Below, in pieces: positions 24,427 to 34,649 of a stretch of 64,000 nt of DNA (the stretch's first letter is position 1; the number at the start of each line of letters is the position of its first letter). A model generated the notes under the pieces. The model saw only the letters and a list, made by a program, of their open reading frames with translations. It was not told where the DNA came from and searched no databases. The position numbers and the translations under genes were made by a program. Origin of the DNA: Solen grandis (taxonomy: Eukaryota > Mollusca > Bivalvia > Adapedonta > Solenidae); NCBI GenBank assembly GCA_021229015.1, contig CM037785.1:41102766-41166765 (forward strand). The letters run 5' to 3'.

Positions 24427-25461
24427 TTAATCTGTGACGAAGTGCCATATAGATGAACACTGATACATGGCTTTCAACGCATCTCGAAGTTTACTGCACC
24501 TAAACGCGTATATGAAAGGGTTAAACGAACTGTTCATAGCGTACACAATTGAAACAGCGAACTTGACGTTGCGACTTAGGGAGTAATCATTCTTCTCAAG
24601 CACTAAAGCAACGATAAAAGGCACTGTAAACACATTGAGTGACAAAATTATGAGTCCAATCGTTCCAACTACCCGTCTTTGGATCCTTAGATTTGTTCTT
24701 TCGTCACTGACGCTGATCCGTTGGTGTTGAAGTATTTCTCTTTGCTGGTGTGAAGACACAGTTGCAGTGGCGCTCGTCAGACCTGTAACTGGAAACACCT
24801 TCTTCCATTGCCTTGTCAATCTAAGTACAGTGATGACGTAGAAAACGTTGGTGAAAATGTGAGGTATTACGTAAATGATTCCAAGGAAGAAAGACAAGTA
24901 AGTAACGTTTTCTGCTGCAGTAATTTCGCGAAATTGACAAGTAATTATTGTGGGTTCCGATCTGCTATAAAGGATCAACGGAATTGAACAGATACAGAAG
25001 GAAACCAGCCAAGCTCCGAAAACGAGGCTGGCGGCAAATCGACGTGTGCTCTCCTGCACGCTGTTTTGTTTGGTGACATGCATAACTACCCAGAACCTAT
25101 GCATGCAGATGCCGAAAATATGATAAAGAGACGCCAACTGTGATGAAAAAAAGAAATAAAACATAGCCGAACAGAAAGTAGAACTGACATTTTTGTCCAA
25201 GAAATGGAATAACACGAACGGCAAGTGCAAGGCTCCGTGGAAAGTGTCACTAATAGATAAACTCCAAGTGAGTTTCATGGTGTCTACCCATGCCTGCTTC
25301 CGGTTGAGGTAGAAACAAAGACAGACGGAACCATTGGCAAATATTATCCACACACAACTGACCATAGCCCACGCAATAAAAGGTGAGTCCACTTCTTCTA
25401 CAGCACGCTCTTCGGAAAACGAGAAGTTCAAGCGGCTCACATTTTTGGTAAAATTGGCCAT
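24427..25461 (-). CDS. Class A (rhodopsin-like) G-protein-coupled receptor, orphan
   Basis: Seven-helix plasma-membrane receptor of 344 residues. I can see the class A landmarks: three extracellular sequons near the N terminus (N3, N7, N12); N43 in TM1; D72 in TM2 (LSISD); C97 at the start of TM3 and C175 in extracellular loop 2, the expected disulfide pair; W151 in TM4; P200 in TM5; P281 in TM6; N314-P315-x-x-Y318 in TM7; helix 8 and a possible palmitoylated C335. Two motifs are atypical: the DRY box reads HRF (121-123), and the TM6 CWxP motif reads FTVP, without the toggle Trp. The coding region is a single exon. A 3' splice acceptor just upstream suggests a 5'-UTR intron. A near-identical partial paralogue lies at 42093-42655. 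The TM7/helix 8 region resembles amine-receptor-like class A proteins, but no ligand can be assigned. Confidence 0.9.
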   Translation of the reverse strand: MANFTKNVSRLNFSFSEERAVEEVDSPFIAWAMVSCVWIIFANGSVCLCFYLNRKQAWVDTMKLTWSLSISDTFHGALHLPFVLFHFLDKNVSSTFCSAMFYFFFSSQLASLYHIFGICMHRFWVVMHVTKQNSVQESTRRFAASLVFGAWLVSFCICSIPLILYSRSEPTIITCQFREITAAENVTYLSFFLGIIYVIPHIFTNVFYVITVLRLTRQWKKVFPVTGLTSATATVSSHQQREILQHQRISVSDERTNLRIQRRVVGTIGLIILSLNVFTVPFIVALVLEKNDYSLSRNVKFAVSIVYAMNSSFNPFIYAFRCSKLRDALKAMYQCSSIWHFVTD

Positions 25462-25472
25462 GATAGTCGACC

Positions 25473-25492
25473 CTGAAAATAGAAATGAACAA
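25473..25492 (-). promoter_or_regulatory. Candidate 3' splice acceptor upstream of GPCR start codon
   Basis: On the minus strand, TTCATTTCTATTTTCAG ends at 25473, eleven bases before the ATG of the receptor. A pyrimidine-rich tract plus CAG fits a U2 acceptor, so the first exon would be non-coding and lie at higher coordinates. No donor was identified. Confidence 0.5.
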
Positions 25493-25499
25493 GCGCATT

Positions 25500-26635
25500 A
25501 TGTCGGAGATACGGGGAGCGGGTAGCAGCATAATTACTAAATTGCAAATAGACAAGAACTCAATTCTTTTTAAATGGATGCAAATCAAAATCTGTGATAC
25601 TCAAATGACTTTATATAACGCCACGTGCATCGATGATTGGGGTCATTGGCACATTTCAATGTGTTTACAGCATGGTTTAGGTGGCACATGTCACTTGTCT
25701 GTAACAAGTTAATGTTGAGCACTCTACTGAAATAATGAAAATAAAATCAATATCTTGAAATGCTCCAATGAAACCAAGGGGATTGTTTCACAAAATGTAA
25801 ATTACTGATTTATCTATATGAATACTCAACTCCTATTTAAAGTAGGTACTCAATTGTTCTCCAAAAGATAAATATTTCTCCTTTAACAGTTGCAAACAAG
25901 TAACAGTGGTCGTAATAACACTGCATTTTCAGATTTCTTAAAAAAAAAACACACAAAAAAAAAAACGTTGACCAGGTATTCTTAATAATGATGATTACAA
26001 AGCAAGTATCAGGTATACACTATAATAAACACATATTTATACAAATATCAAGAAAAGACATAGAATTTATGTCCTCTATTGAGTTTCCCAACGCTGTCAT
26101 AGTGGCTGCAGATTTTGCATCGGTGCAATTTGTATCATTGTTTCTTTCGACCGTAGTAAAAACATATATATCAAAGTATCACTTTGAAAATTTTATTCTA
26201 ATAACCATGTTAATAAATGTTAACTGTTCGAACACTCCTCGTAATTACGTTAATCAACTTCCATAATATTATATGATTAATAAGAAAATAATTAGGATAA
26301 AATTCTATCATCCCTCAGTCGTATATTGAAACGTTTGTATTGGAAAAACAAAAATTCAAATAATCATAAACTACATACAATAAGATTGTTTTACGAGAAA
26401 ATGGAGATATAAAATACTCCGAAAATCACCAGACACGGAAAACCGAGAGAAAATCAGAGCAGTTTTAGTTTCAAAGTAATCTAGCCAATCGGAACACCCC
26501 GGGTAATTCCGTCTGGTAATTCTACCATCCTTCATCCTCCCTCGGATGTATCTGGTGGAAGAATATGCGCAAATGCAAAGCATTTTGTTCGCCGGAAGAA
26601 ATAGTTCCCCCGGAAAGTTTGCTTGCAGTCGTAAA
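25500..26635. other. Stretch without recognisable gene (GPCR upstream)
   Basis: AT-rich sequence that should contain the receptor's 5'-UTR intron and perhaps its promoter. I see no TATA box at a supportable position and no coding exon. Confidence 0.35.
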
Positions 26636-26848
26636 TACTGTAAAATCATTTATTTTCGTTGACACTCAATTTTATTGATTATGTACCTAAGGGAATTTCG
26701 TGGGTGCATTTACTCGAGGATCTATGTTCTAGAAAACTTGAGGTCTATATAAGAAACAAATTTTCGTGGGGAATAATATTCGTGGATAAAACCCACCACT
26801 AAAATCGACGAAAATTAGTGTCCCACGAAAATTAATGATTTCACAGAA
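26636..26848. mobile_element. MITE, TACTGTAAAATCATT family, copy 1
   Basis: The left end is TACTGTAAAATCATTTATTT. The right end is AATTAATGATTTCACAGAA, its imperfect inverse. Internal sequence is full of CGTGG/CCACGAAA inverted motifs. It shares long blocks with the element at 37190-37393 (for example TTGATTATGTA and CTAAGGGAAT) and less with 37685-37865 and 59222-59322. Confidence 0.75.
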
Positions 26849-26967
26849 AACAAAACAAAAAGTTTTCGGTGAAGCATTCATCAACGAGGTGTTCTGATCG
26901 TCATCTTGTTTGTGGCGTAAATTGGACAGATGAAGTAGCAGAAGAAACATATTAGGACACAGGGTAC

Positions 26968-27182
26968 CGAATCTACACGGTCAACGTATTTCATGGTCGG
27001 GCCATTGAAAATCAGAACAAATTTTGTTTCGGTATGTGCGTGCTTGCACAGGGTATATGGACCAAGTCGAATCTACACGGTCGACGTATATCATAGTCGG
27101 GCCATTGAAAATCTGAACAATTCTTGTTTCGTTATGTGCGTACTTGCACGTGGTGTATGGACCAATTCGAATCTACACGGTC
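26968..27182. repeat. Tandem repeat, ~102-bp unit, two copies plus start of a third
   Basis: CGAATCTACACGGTC recurs near 26968, 27068 and 27168. The units share GTCGGGCCATTGAAAATC and TTTCGGTATGTGCGT. An open frame (26993-27415, 140 codons) crosses the repeats and ends in a hydrophobic segment followed by NNKKK. The repeat makes the amino-terminal part internally duplicated, and I found no family match, so it is not called as a gene. Confidence 0.7.
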
Positions 27183-27504
27183 CTGGAGATCTGACGATAG
27201 CGGGTTGTTTGCATTGCAGAAGATGGAGAGGAGAAGCGTTGAAGACATCCTATTGCGATCTGGGTCCACCTTGTCTCATCATCACCGTCGACGTCGGTGT
27301 TATTATTAGTATCGTCATCATTCTCGTCGTCTTCATCAATAACAAGAAAAAGAGTCCTAAATGGGACATCAGCGAGAACAAGACAAAATATGTTACATGT
27401 ACCTCTAATTCATGACTTTTGTAAATACAACGTACATGTATGCGATTTCTATTGCCATTTGTGATATATAATGCTGTCGAACTCTATAACAGATATAGTT
27501 GTAT

Positions 27505-27545
27505 AGTTTAAGAACAGAACGGAACAGAACAGAACAAAACTTTAT
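27505..27545 (-). repeat. (TTCTG)n tail of a retroposon
   Basis: GAACAGAACGGAACAGAACA on plus is a short pentanucleotide run followed by AAAACTTTATCTTCATCCAA and GTACAGTAATGTACA. Read on minus, this is the shape of a LINE 3' end with a pentamer tail. No coding part of that LINE was seen. Confidence 0.4.
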
Positions 27546-27970
27546 CTTCATCCAAGTACAGTAATGTACAATATGGGGAAATGTAAAAGAAATCAAATAC
27601 AGTACAAAACATTTGTTTCCGGTTGGGGATAACATGAGTATAGTGTTAATACATTGAGAGAGATATAAAACAACAACAGTAAGTCATTGAAGATAGACAG
27701 GTAGATCTTTGTAAGAGTACGAGGGAAAGAAAAAAAGGTAGAAAGAAAGACTTAACATATTTAGAGGTGAGCATAAATACTGCATTGTGACAGACAGAAA
27801 GGGTGCAATTTACTGAGAAGCGTCTAAGTATATAATTTCAAACTTTGTCCTGTACATTGTTTTAAAGCAAAATGTGTGAAGTGCAAGTACAATGTATAAC
27901 TTCAAATGAAAACGATAAACTATCAGGACAGAGGGAAATGTACCCGGTACGCTGCTGCCAACTTAGAAAA

Positions 27971-28856
27971 TAAAAACAATCAATGACCTTATATATAATA
28001 AGAAGGTAGGTAACTTCTTCCACTGAAAATGTACAGCATGTTGTTTCAATTGCCGTAAATCCTGTGAAATTTGGTGGATTTTCATAAAATTGGTATTATT
28101 TTGCGAGGAAGGGATGAATCAGGTACAAAACAAAACACCCCTTGCCACAGGAATAGCGCTACAACAGTTCGCGAAGTCGAAAACGTGTTTGGTCGGAAGA
28201 GATCTGACCGACAGAATTTCGCCAATTTCTCCCGTGTAAAACTACAGAAAAATTAAGCCAGAATATCAGTGTTGAATTGAATGGACAGATACTGCTGAAA
28301 GAAACAAATATATCTGAAATGAACACTTGTGCTGACTTGAAATATATAGTTTTGAGAAGACTAAATCGAAAACAAAACTACACCAGCAATGTCACCGAGA
28401 GAATCCGCAGCTGATCATCGGTCAAGGTCGAGTCGGATGAATTTTTAAAAAGGCAGAAAAAAGGCTGAATAAGATGAAAAATGAAATAACAAGTTTTCAT
28501 TTTTTGGTTTATTTGTTTCTTTTATCAGCATCTGTCCATACAATTCAATGCTGATATTGTAACTTTAGTTTTACACGGGAGAGATAGGCGAGATTCCGTC
28601 GGCCAGATCTCTTCCGACCAAACACGTTTTCGACTTCGTGAACTGTTGTAGCGCGATTCCTTTGGCATGGGGTGTTTTTTTTGTACATGATTGTCTTTAT
28701 TCATCACTTCCACGCAAAATAATACCAATTTTATGAAAATCCACCAAAATTAAAAGGATTTACGACAATTGAAACGACATGATGTACGTTTTCGGTGGAA
28801 GAAGTTACCTACCTTCTTATATTACATATAAAGTCATTGACTGTTTTTTTTTTTAT
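27971..28856. repeat. Very large foldback, ~310-bp arms
   Basis: Left arm about 27971-28295 is inverted as right arm about 28530-28856. Matching blocks include AGAAGGTAGGTAACTTCTTC with GAAGAAGTTACCTACCTTCT, GGTGGATTTTCATAAAATTG with CAATTTTATGAAAATCCACC, AAACGTGTTTGGTCGGAAGA with TCTTCCGACCAAACACGTTT, and TTGAATGGACAGAT with its inverse. The arms differ by scattered substitutions and indels. The loop is about 235 bp. No terminal target duplication was resolved and there is no coding content. Confidence 0.8.
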
Positions 28857-29424
28857 CTCAAGATGGCTAAAATTTCTGGGAACCAAAACAATCTACAATT
28901 CTGCCAATTAATACTATGTTTATTTTCTCATACAAAGAACTTCAAATTAAGACATTTTAGCGCTTCCCTGTCGCTTGCTGTGGCGGTGTGGTCTCAGTAT
29001 TGGTATTGGAAATTCCAGAGTTGGAGACTACGGCACCTATACGCAATAAATGCACACCAGCATTTATAACACAATAACACAGTGGGTCATAAGGTCCAAC
29101 TCTCATGACCCGATAGACGCAGATCGCAAGTCCCATGTATAAACAAATGGGACTACTTACATGAGGTCCAACTCTCATGCAAGATTTAACGCTCCACTCA
29201 AGACCCAACAGTCTGAACAATGATGGGTATGCTTGAGAACTATTCGCCGCAGACTTAAGATGATGTCGCAGTCTCCCACCCCGGAATTGGACAGAGGTGT
29301 ATGTACTTGCCACTGGCGAAAACGAAATGCGGCAATGTGTTAGTAAATATTTTTATTTTAATAAATAATCTAATTGTTGTGATAGTTTCTTGTTGATAAA
29401 TGGACTTTGAGCAAACAAAAAGAC

Positions 29425-29426
<2 letters not shown>

Positions 29427-29456
<30 letters not shown>
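29427..29456. repeat. (GA)n microsatellite
   Basis: GAGAGAGA run of about 30 bases following AGACGAGG. Confidence 0.9.
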
Positions 29457-29459
<3 letters not shown>

Positions 29460-29725
29460 AAAAGGAAAATAAAACAAAATAATTTGGAGCGGTCTTCATA
29501 GCTGACAGCATGATGTTCCCGTGAAATGGGTTAAATTGATATAACGGTCATCGTACAAAGATGAAATCAATTAACACTTTGTAATATCGAGGTGAGATAC
29601 TCATGATAATGAGTATGATAATCAATAATGCCACACCATTACTGGTATCGTGGAGCTTATTTGTCAGAAATATTAGTATGTCTGTTTTTTTCATTAATAG
29701 AATTTGTTTTGATGTCACGAGCAAC

Positions 29726-29737
29726 TGACGTCACGTG
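29726..29737. promoter_or_regulatory. Overlapping CRE palindrome and E-box
   Basis: TGACGTCA (29726-29733) overlaps CACGTG (29732-29737). It is a combined ATF/CREB and bHLH type site, but no gene start is visible nearby, so function is unknown. Confidence 0.3.
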
Positions 29738-30256
29738 GCAAATATGACAGTCGGAGTTGTATTACGGTATGAGTTTATTTTGGTCGTACGTTGTATAAAC
29801 GATATGGCCGATGATTATGAAGTAAATCCCGTCTTACTCTTTTTTGGGTCTTGCAAAAATCTTACAGACCTATAAATTTAGAAAAAGACATCCTCCTCGA
29901 AAAAATGGATAAGATAAAAGCCTGTTTACCCGGCCATATCCGGCAGTGCTAATTGTTTGAATACATTATTTGTGACTTGGTTAATGACTAATAATGTAAT
30001 TAAAAATAAAGATCCCTAACCTATCTTTGTATCACCAATTTTATGTTTTTACGATTGTTACTAAAATATAAAGGAGCCAATTTATTATCATTTTGGAAAA
30101 ATACATGTCATGAATGTGTTGTGTTCTGTATTGTTAGTCAGTGTTGAGCTTCAAGTGCGTGGGAATTAATTTTAGCCGCCAATATTTAAAATTCGAGTCT
30201 ACATTTTCCTGCGTTCCGAATGATAACAATAATATCATATATTTTGGCGATGTTTA

Positions 30257-30402
30257 TGTAGCCGGGTACAGGTATTTGGTGAAAAATCAATAGGCAATAA
30301 CGACATGTGGCTTAATAGCTCAGTTGGTAGAGTGCAGGAACGGTATACGGAGGCCCTGGGTTCGAGTCCAGGCCTCGCTATGATTTTTCACAAACTGTTA
30401 AA
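30257..30402 (+). repeat. Left LTR of TRIM
   Basis: Contains box A TAGCTCAGTTGG (30316-30327) and a perfect box B GGTTCGAGTCC (30359-30369). The terminal CA has decayed to AA. Compared with the right LTR it has lost bases in the anticodon-arm region. Confidence 0.8.
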
Positions 30403-30526
30403 TTTGGCGCCCAACGTAAATAACCTACTGTTTGATATTGCTACTGCTTCTGCACCTCAATAACGTTTTCACGGTGTTCTTTGCCTCTATGAATTCGGGA
30501 TGAATTCTAAATTTGGAGGGGGTATA

Positions 30527-30675
30527 TGTAGCCGGGTACAGGTATTTGGTGATAAATCAATAGGCAAGAACGACATGTGGCTTTGTAGCTCAGTTGGTAG
30601 AGTGCAGGAACGGTATTCCTGAGGCCCCGGGTTCGTGTCCCAGCCGAACTATGATTTTTTTCACCACCTGTTACA
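30527..30675 (+). repeat. Right LTR of TRIM
   Basis: Contains box A TAGCTCAGTTGG (30586-30597) and box B GGTTCGTGTCC (30630-30640, one change). An anticodon-like stem CAGGA...TCCTG is intact around loop ACGGTAT. It ends TTACA. Confidence 0.8.
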
Positions 30676-30762
30676 TTTACTTAAGAAAATGATGCACAAC
30701 AATATTACGTCGTGCATAGACCTTAACATACACTGGGCCTGAACGCTGAGTTTAAACAAGAG

Positions 30763-31020
30763 TATCCGTGGCAAAGTGGTTTTTGTCGCTGAATTAATAT
30801 CAATTATTTCTTTATCGTTATGGGTTCGAATCGCGACTTAGTCATTTGTGGTTATGTGAGAACCCGAATGTCCTCTGAACCTGAATTTATAATGTATAAT
30901 TGAACGAGTGGTCAGATTGCAAAGTCATATTGGACGAAGGTCCAGTTTGGTTATGCAATCTGGACACGCGACCCGGACCATATAGGGGAGAAAGGAAGCG
31001 CATCACCACTACGCCACTCA
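30763..31020 (+). repeat. Possible tRNA-derived SINE
   Basis: CCGTGGCAAAGTGGTTTTTG resembles box A of a tRNA, and GGGTTCGAATCGC (about 30822-30834) resembles box B, with a long insert between. The 3' part (about 30895-31020) ends with GCATCACCACTACGCCACTC, which on minus looks like another tRNA D-arm. Boundaries and family are unknown. Confidence 0.35.
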
Positions 31021-31560
31021 GGAAAGGGATATTTTTACTCGGTTATAGCGTGTACGCTTGATATAACAACATGGCAACAACCAGGGTATGTTTCAGACTC
31101 GAATTCAAGTCACAGGAGAGGTGAAAAATCAATCAATTTATGTCCGTAACGATATAATACCACGAATACTATCCATATCACACTGGTTTTGTCTGGGTAT
31201 GATTTTTTTTATAAATTAAAATAGATGAATATCATCTGAGAGACAAGACAAAGAAACTCATTCTCGTATTACCATTAGTTTTCTGATATGTGACAATGTC
31301 CAGCTGTGTGTGCATTTTGAATATTAAAACGTTGCATTCGACAATGATACTACTACTACTAATGATAATGTAATTATTTTAAGAAGTTTCTCGTAGGCGT
31401 ATAGCAGTATGAAAAAGTATGAGAAAAATCACAGCATACCTTTTTTATTAATAGACCAGTGACAATTATATAGTAACGAATTCTACCAGCAATATACATG
31501 CACTTAATTTAGGTAGTAATAACTCGAATATGAAATAAATTAGAAACATATTTCATCATT

Positions 31561-33410
31561 TCTGTTTTACGAAAAGCTCAACTTTATGGATAAGTTAACA
31601 ATAGTGTTATCTGAATGCATGAATTACACATGGAAAGTAACGGATTTTACAGTGGGACGTGGCTGTAGACAAGGGGATCCTATTTCTTCTTATATCTTCA
31701 TTTTATGCACAGAGATTTTAACATTAAAGATAAAACAATAAAAAACATAAAAGGCATTATTATAGATGGAGAAGAATATAAAATCTCTCAATTTGCTGAT
31801 GATACTTCCCTTTTTATGGATGGATCTGAACAATCGTTAAAATATGCATTAAAGGTTTTAACTGATTTTCCCCGTTTTTTCAGGACTAAAAGTTAACTTT
31901 GATAAAACTAAACTAATTTGGATAGGATCATTAAAATACAGTACTAAGTCCATAAAAACAAAATGGAAATTAACATGGGGGGAAACACATTTTAGAGTCC
32001 TTGGAATAAATTTTGATGTAAATCTTGATAAAATATTAGAAATAAATTTTAACGAGAAATTAATTAAATTAAAAAATTCTTACACCAATAGGCAGAATTA
32101 CTGTTGTAAAATCTTTGTTATTGCCATTATTTACTAATTGTTTCATTAATCTGCCAACTCCAGATAAGAAAATGATAAAAAACATAAGTGATCTTATGTA
32201 TAATTTTGTATGGGATGGAAAGTCAAGAATAAAACATGATGTATTTGTTAAAAACTATGAAGAAGGGTGACTTAGAATGGTCGATATAGATAGCTATATT
32301 CATAGATTAAAAATCAAATAGTTAAAACAATATATTGTGAATTCCAGTGGTAAATGTTTTAAACTAATTAACACACAATTGGATCTACACAAAATCTTTA
32401 ACTTGGGGGGGGGGGGGGGGGGGGGGGGGGATTATATTGCGAACTTGCTATGAAAAAAGTTAAAAATGCTTTCTGGAATGACGTATTGAAGGCTTATACT
32501 ATATTTATTAAAAAGTATTATATTAAGAACACAGAAGATCTCTTGAATATGCCATTGTTTTATAATGATCTATTTTGTGCTAATAAAAACAACATTTTAT
32601 TTATAAAATCATTATATGATAGATGTGTGATATTTGTTAAAAATATAGTAGATATTAATGGCAATTTTTTTAAATAGGGAGGTACTAGAAAATAAATATA
32701 GAATAAAAATTGATTTTTTACAATATCATTCTCTTACTACTGGAATAGTAATATTCCTATGGCTATTAAACAAGAGTGTCTATATCATCCATGTATTAAC
32801 TGTGACATTAAATTTATTGTTATGAATGATAAGTCAATATATGAGATTTTGATTAAAAATGAAACTGTACCTATTTCTCGTCTAAAATGGAATCTTATTT
32901 TCACTGATGTTGACTTAAATTGGAATGAAATTAATAGCTATGTATTTAGATGTACAAAAGATACATATATACAATGGTTTCAAACTAGAATTATACATAG
33001 AATTTTAGCAACTAATTCATTGTTATATAAAATGAAAATTGTGTCCAGTAATTCATGTACCTTTTGTCATAATCATGAGGAAACACTTATGCACATTTTT
33101 TTGTGAATGTTGTTTTATTAAACCTTTGTTAGATTACATAAATGATATTTTAAAAAGTAACAAATTAGAAAAGAAGATTAACAAAAATTAATAATTTTAG
33201 GCTCAGAAGATAGTAAAAATGAATATGATATTTTGTTTTTAGAATTTAAAAGATACATATATTTATGCAAAAGGAAAAAAATCATCCCCACCAACATAAG
33301 ACTGAAAGTAAGTTTTAAATTTGCATATAGCATTTATCAGGAGGTATTATCTGACAATTCAAAGCCCAAAAATTTGTCAATTATACAACTATTTATTAAT
33401 TTATAATTGC
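31561..33410 (+). pseudogene. 5'-truncated LINE ORF2 remnant (reverse transcriptase to zf-RVT)
   Basis: Reading on plus with frameshifts: VGRGCRQGDPISSYIF at about 31651 (reverse-transcriptase motif), ISQFADDTSLFMDGSEQSL at about 31781 with the catalytic FADD intact, LKVNFDKTKLIWIGS after a frameshift at about 31890, then a C-terminal block WFQTRIIHRILATNSLLYKM and CTFCHNHEETLMHIF at 32970-33100, which is the zinc-finger-like tail of L1/Tx1-type ORF2. The last readable codons (RYIYLCKRKK...) end near 33406. The endonuclease is absent, several stops are present and a poly-G run (32406-32430) interrupts it. The sequence is very AT-rich. Confidence 0.8.
32406..32430. repeat. Poly-G homopolymer
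   Basis: About 25 consecutive G bases inside the LINE remnant. The length is uncertain and could be a sequencing artefact. Confidence 0.7.
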
Positions 33411-33956
33411 TATGTACCTGTATGTTGTGTTTATTTTCCTAGCAAATTCTAATAAGTATGAAGTGGTTATTTATTTATATTACAACATGTCAAAACTATA
33501 CAATACAAAAAAATCAAACTTTTATTAAATTAAAAGTGATAATATATATGTATATATTACTGTCATTATTATCTAAATATATATGTATTTTTGAAATGTA
33601 AGGTGGCTGCAGGATGTTCCCGAATACACTAGTAAATTAAAATAAAAAACAAATATGAATACAAAAGCTTTATATTTTCTACAGATCACACAAGCGTTTT
33701 TTAAAGAATTTCATATTTTTGTAAATGATAAAATAAATCATGAATAAACATCTTATCCTACTAAAATGCAAGTTACGAAACCAAAAGTTGAAGGCAAAAT
33801 CATAATATCATTAGCACCATCAACATCGCCATAATCATCATCATTATTATCAACATCATCATCGTAGTCGAGATCATCAGCATGATCATTAATAATTGTG
33901 TAGGACGTAAGTTATAAGATACAGTTTAAAAATGTTTATAAGAAATCATGTTTTAA
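33411..33956. other. AT-rich stretch with ATC-type microsatellite
   Basis: No gene seen. 33785-33895 is a degenerate ATC/ATT trinucleotide run. Confidence 0.5.
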
Positions 33957-34189
33957 CCCTTTCCCTCATATAGACTCATTTTGACGCACTCAATAGGTAC
34001 CACATAAAGCCTGATCTGCAGAAAACCACAGTTAAACCTTACCAAATTTAATATAAAATCCTCATTTCCAGACCACTGAGGAGCAGCGAACAGCATAAAA
34101 CCTGATCAGCCTGCGAGTTACTCGCAGGCTGATCTGGTTTTATGTTGTTCGCATAGGTCTTTTCATGGTTTCCTCTATGAGGGAAAGGG
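33957..34189. mobile_element. piggyBac-type MITE, TTAA-flanked
   Basis: TTAA (33953-33956) and TTAA (34190-34193) flank TIRs CCCTTTCCCTCATA and TATGAGGGAAAGGG. TTAA targeting and a CCCT start are the marks of piggyBac elements. The interior (about 34088-34151) is a near-perfect palindrome with GATCAGCCTGCGAGT mirrored by CTCGCAGGCTGATC and flanks AACAGCATAAAAC and GTTTTATGTTGTT. Non-autonomous. Confidence 0.8.
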
Positions 34190-34613
34190 TTAAACATTTA
34201 AAAGTCTACTTTTTCATTTTATTATTTCTCTGATTGTAAAATGGTAAACAATGGGAGTATTACTATTTTGCGTTTTCAAAGCGTTTGACTGTTATTTACA
34301 GCAGATATTTGCACATTATGTGCCATTTGTGTTTTTCTGTTATATGTCAATGCTATTTTATATTTTCTTTTTCATGAAAATTGAATTATTATGAAATATA
34401 ATGGGCCTTTAAAGACCATATCTTAGTTGTGTTCAGACACAACAATAACAAAACACATTTATGAACACAAGCCCCTCTCTAATACCATAATGTCATACAT
34501 TAAATCACGGCCTCTACATGCGTATAAATGTTAAGAGACCCTGATTCAATGTAACATCGAACATGTTACATTACTGTTTAATTTTGGCCTCATTCTGACT
34601 CAAAAACGTTGAT

Positions 34614-34649
<36 letters not shown>

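Larger units (their letters stand above)
30257..30675 (+). mobile_element. TRIM: miniature LTR retrotransposon with tRNA-like LTRs
   Basis: Two direct repeats of about 146 and 149 bp (30257-30402, 30527-30675) start TGTAGCCGGGTACAGG; the right one ends in CA. Two bases after the left LTR is a primer-binding-site-like TGGCGCCCAACGT (30405-30417). A polypurine tract GGAGGGGG (30515-30522) lies four bases before the right LTR. A 4-bp duplication, TTTA, flanks the whole (30253-30256 and 30676-30679). The internal region is only about 124 bp and non-coding, so movement would depend on another element's proteins. Each LTR contains a tRNA-like segment with box A and box B. Confidence 0.85.

Noticed and set aside
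30309..30655. Two tRNA genes
   Set aside because: Box A and B are good, but the acceptor stems do not pair and position 33 is not T. Both copies sit at the same place in paired LTR-like repeats, so they are parts of the TRIM.
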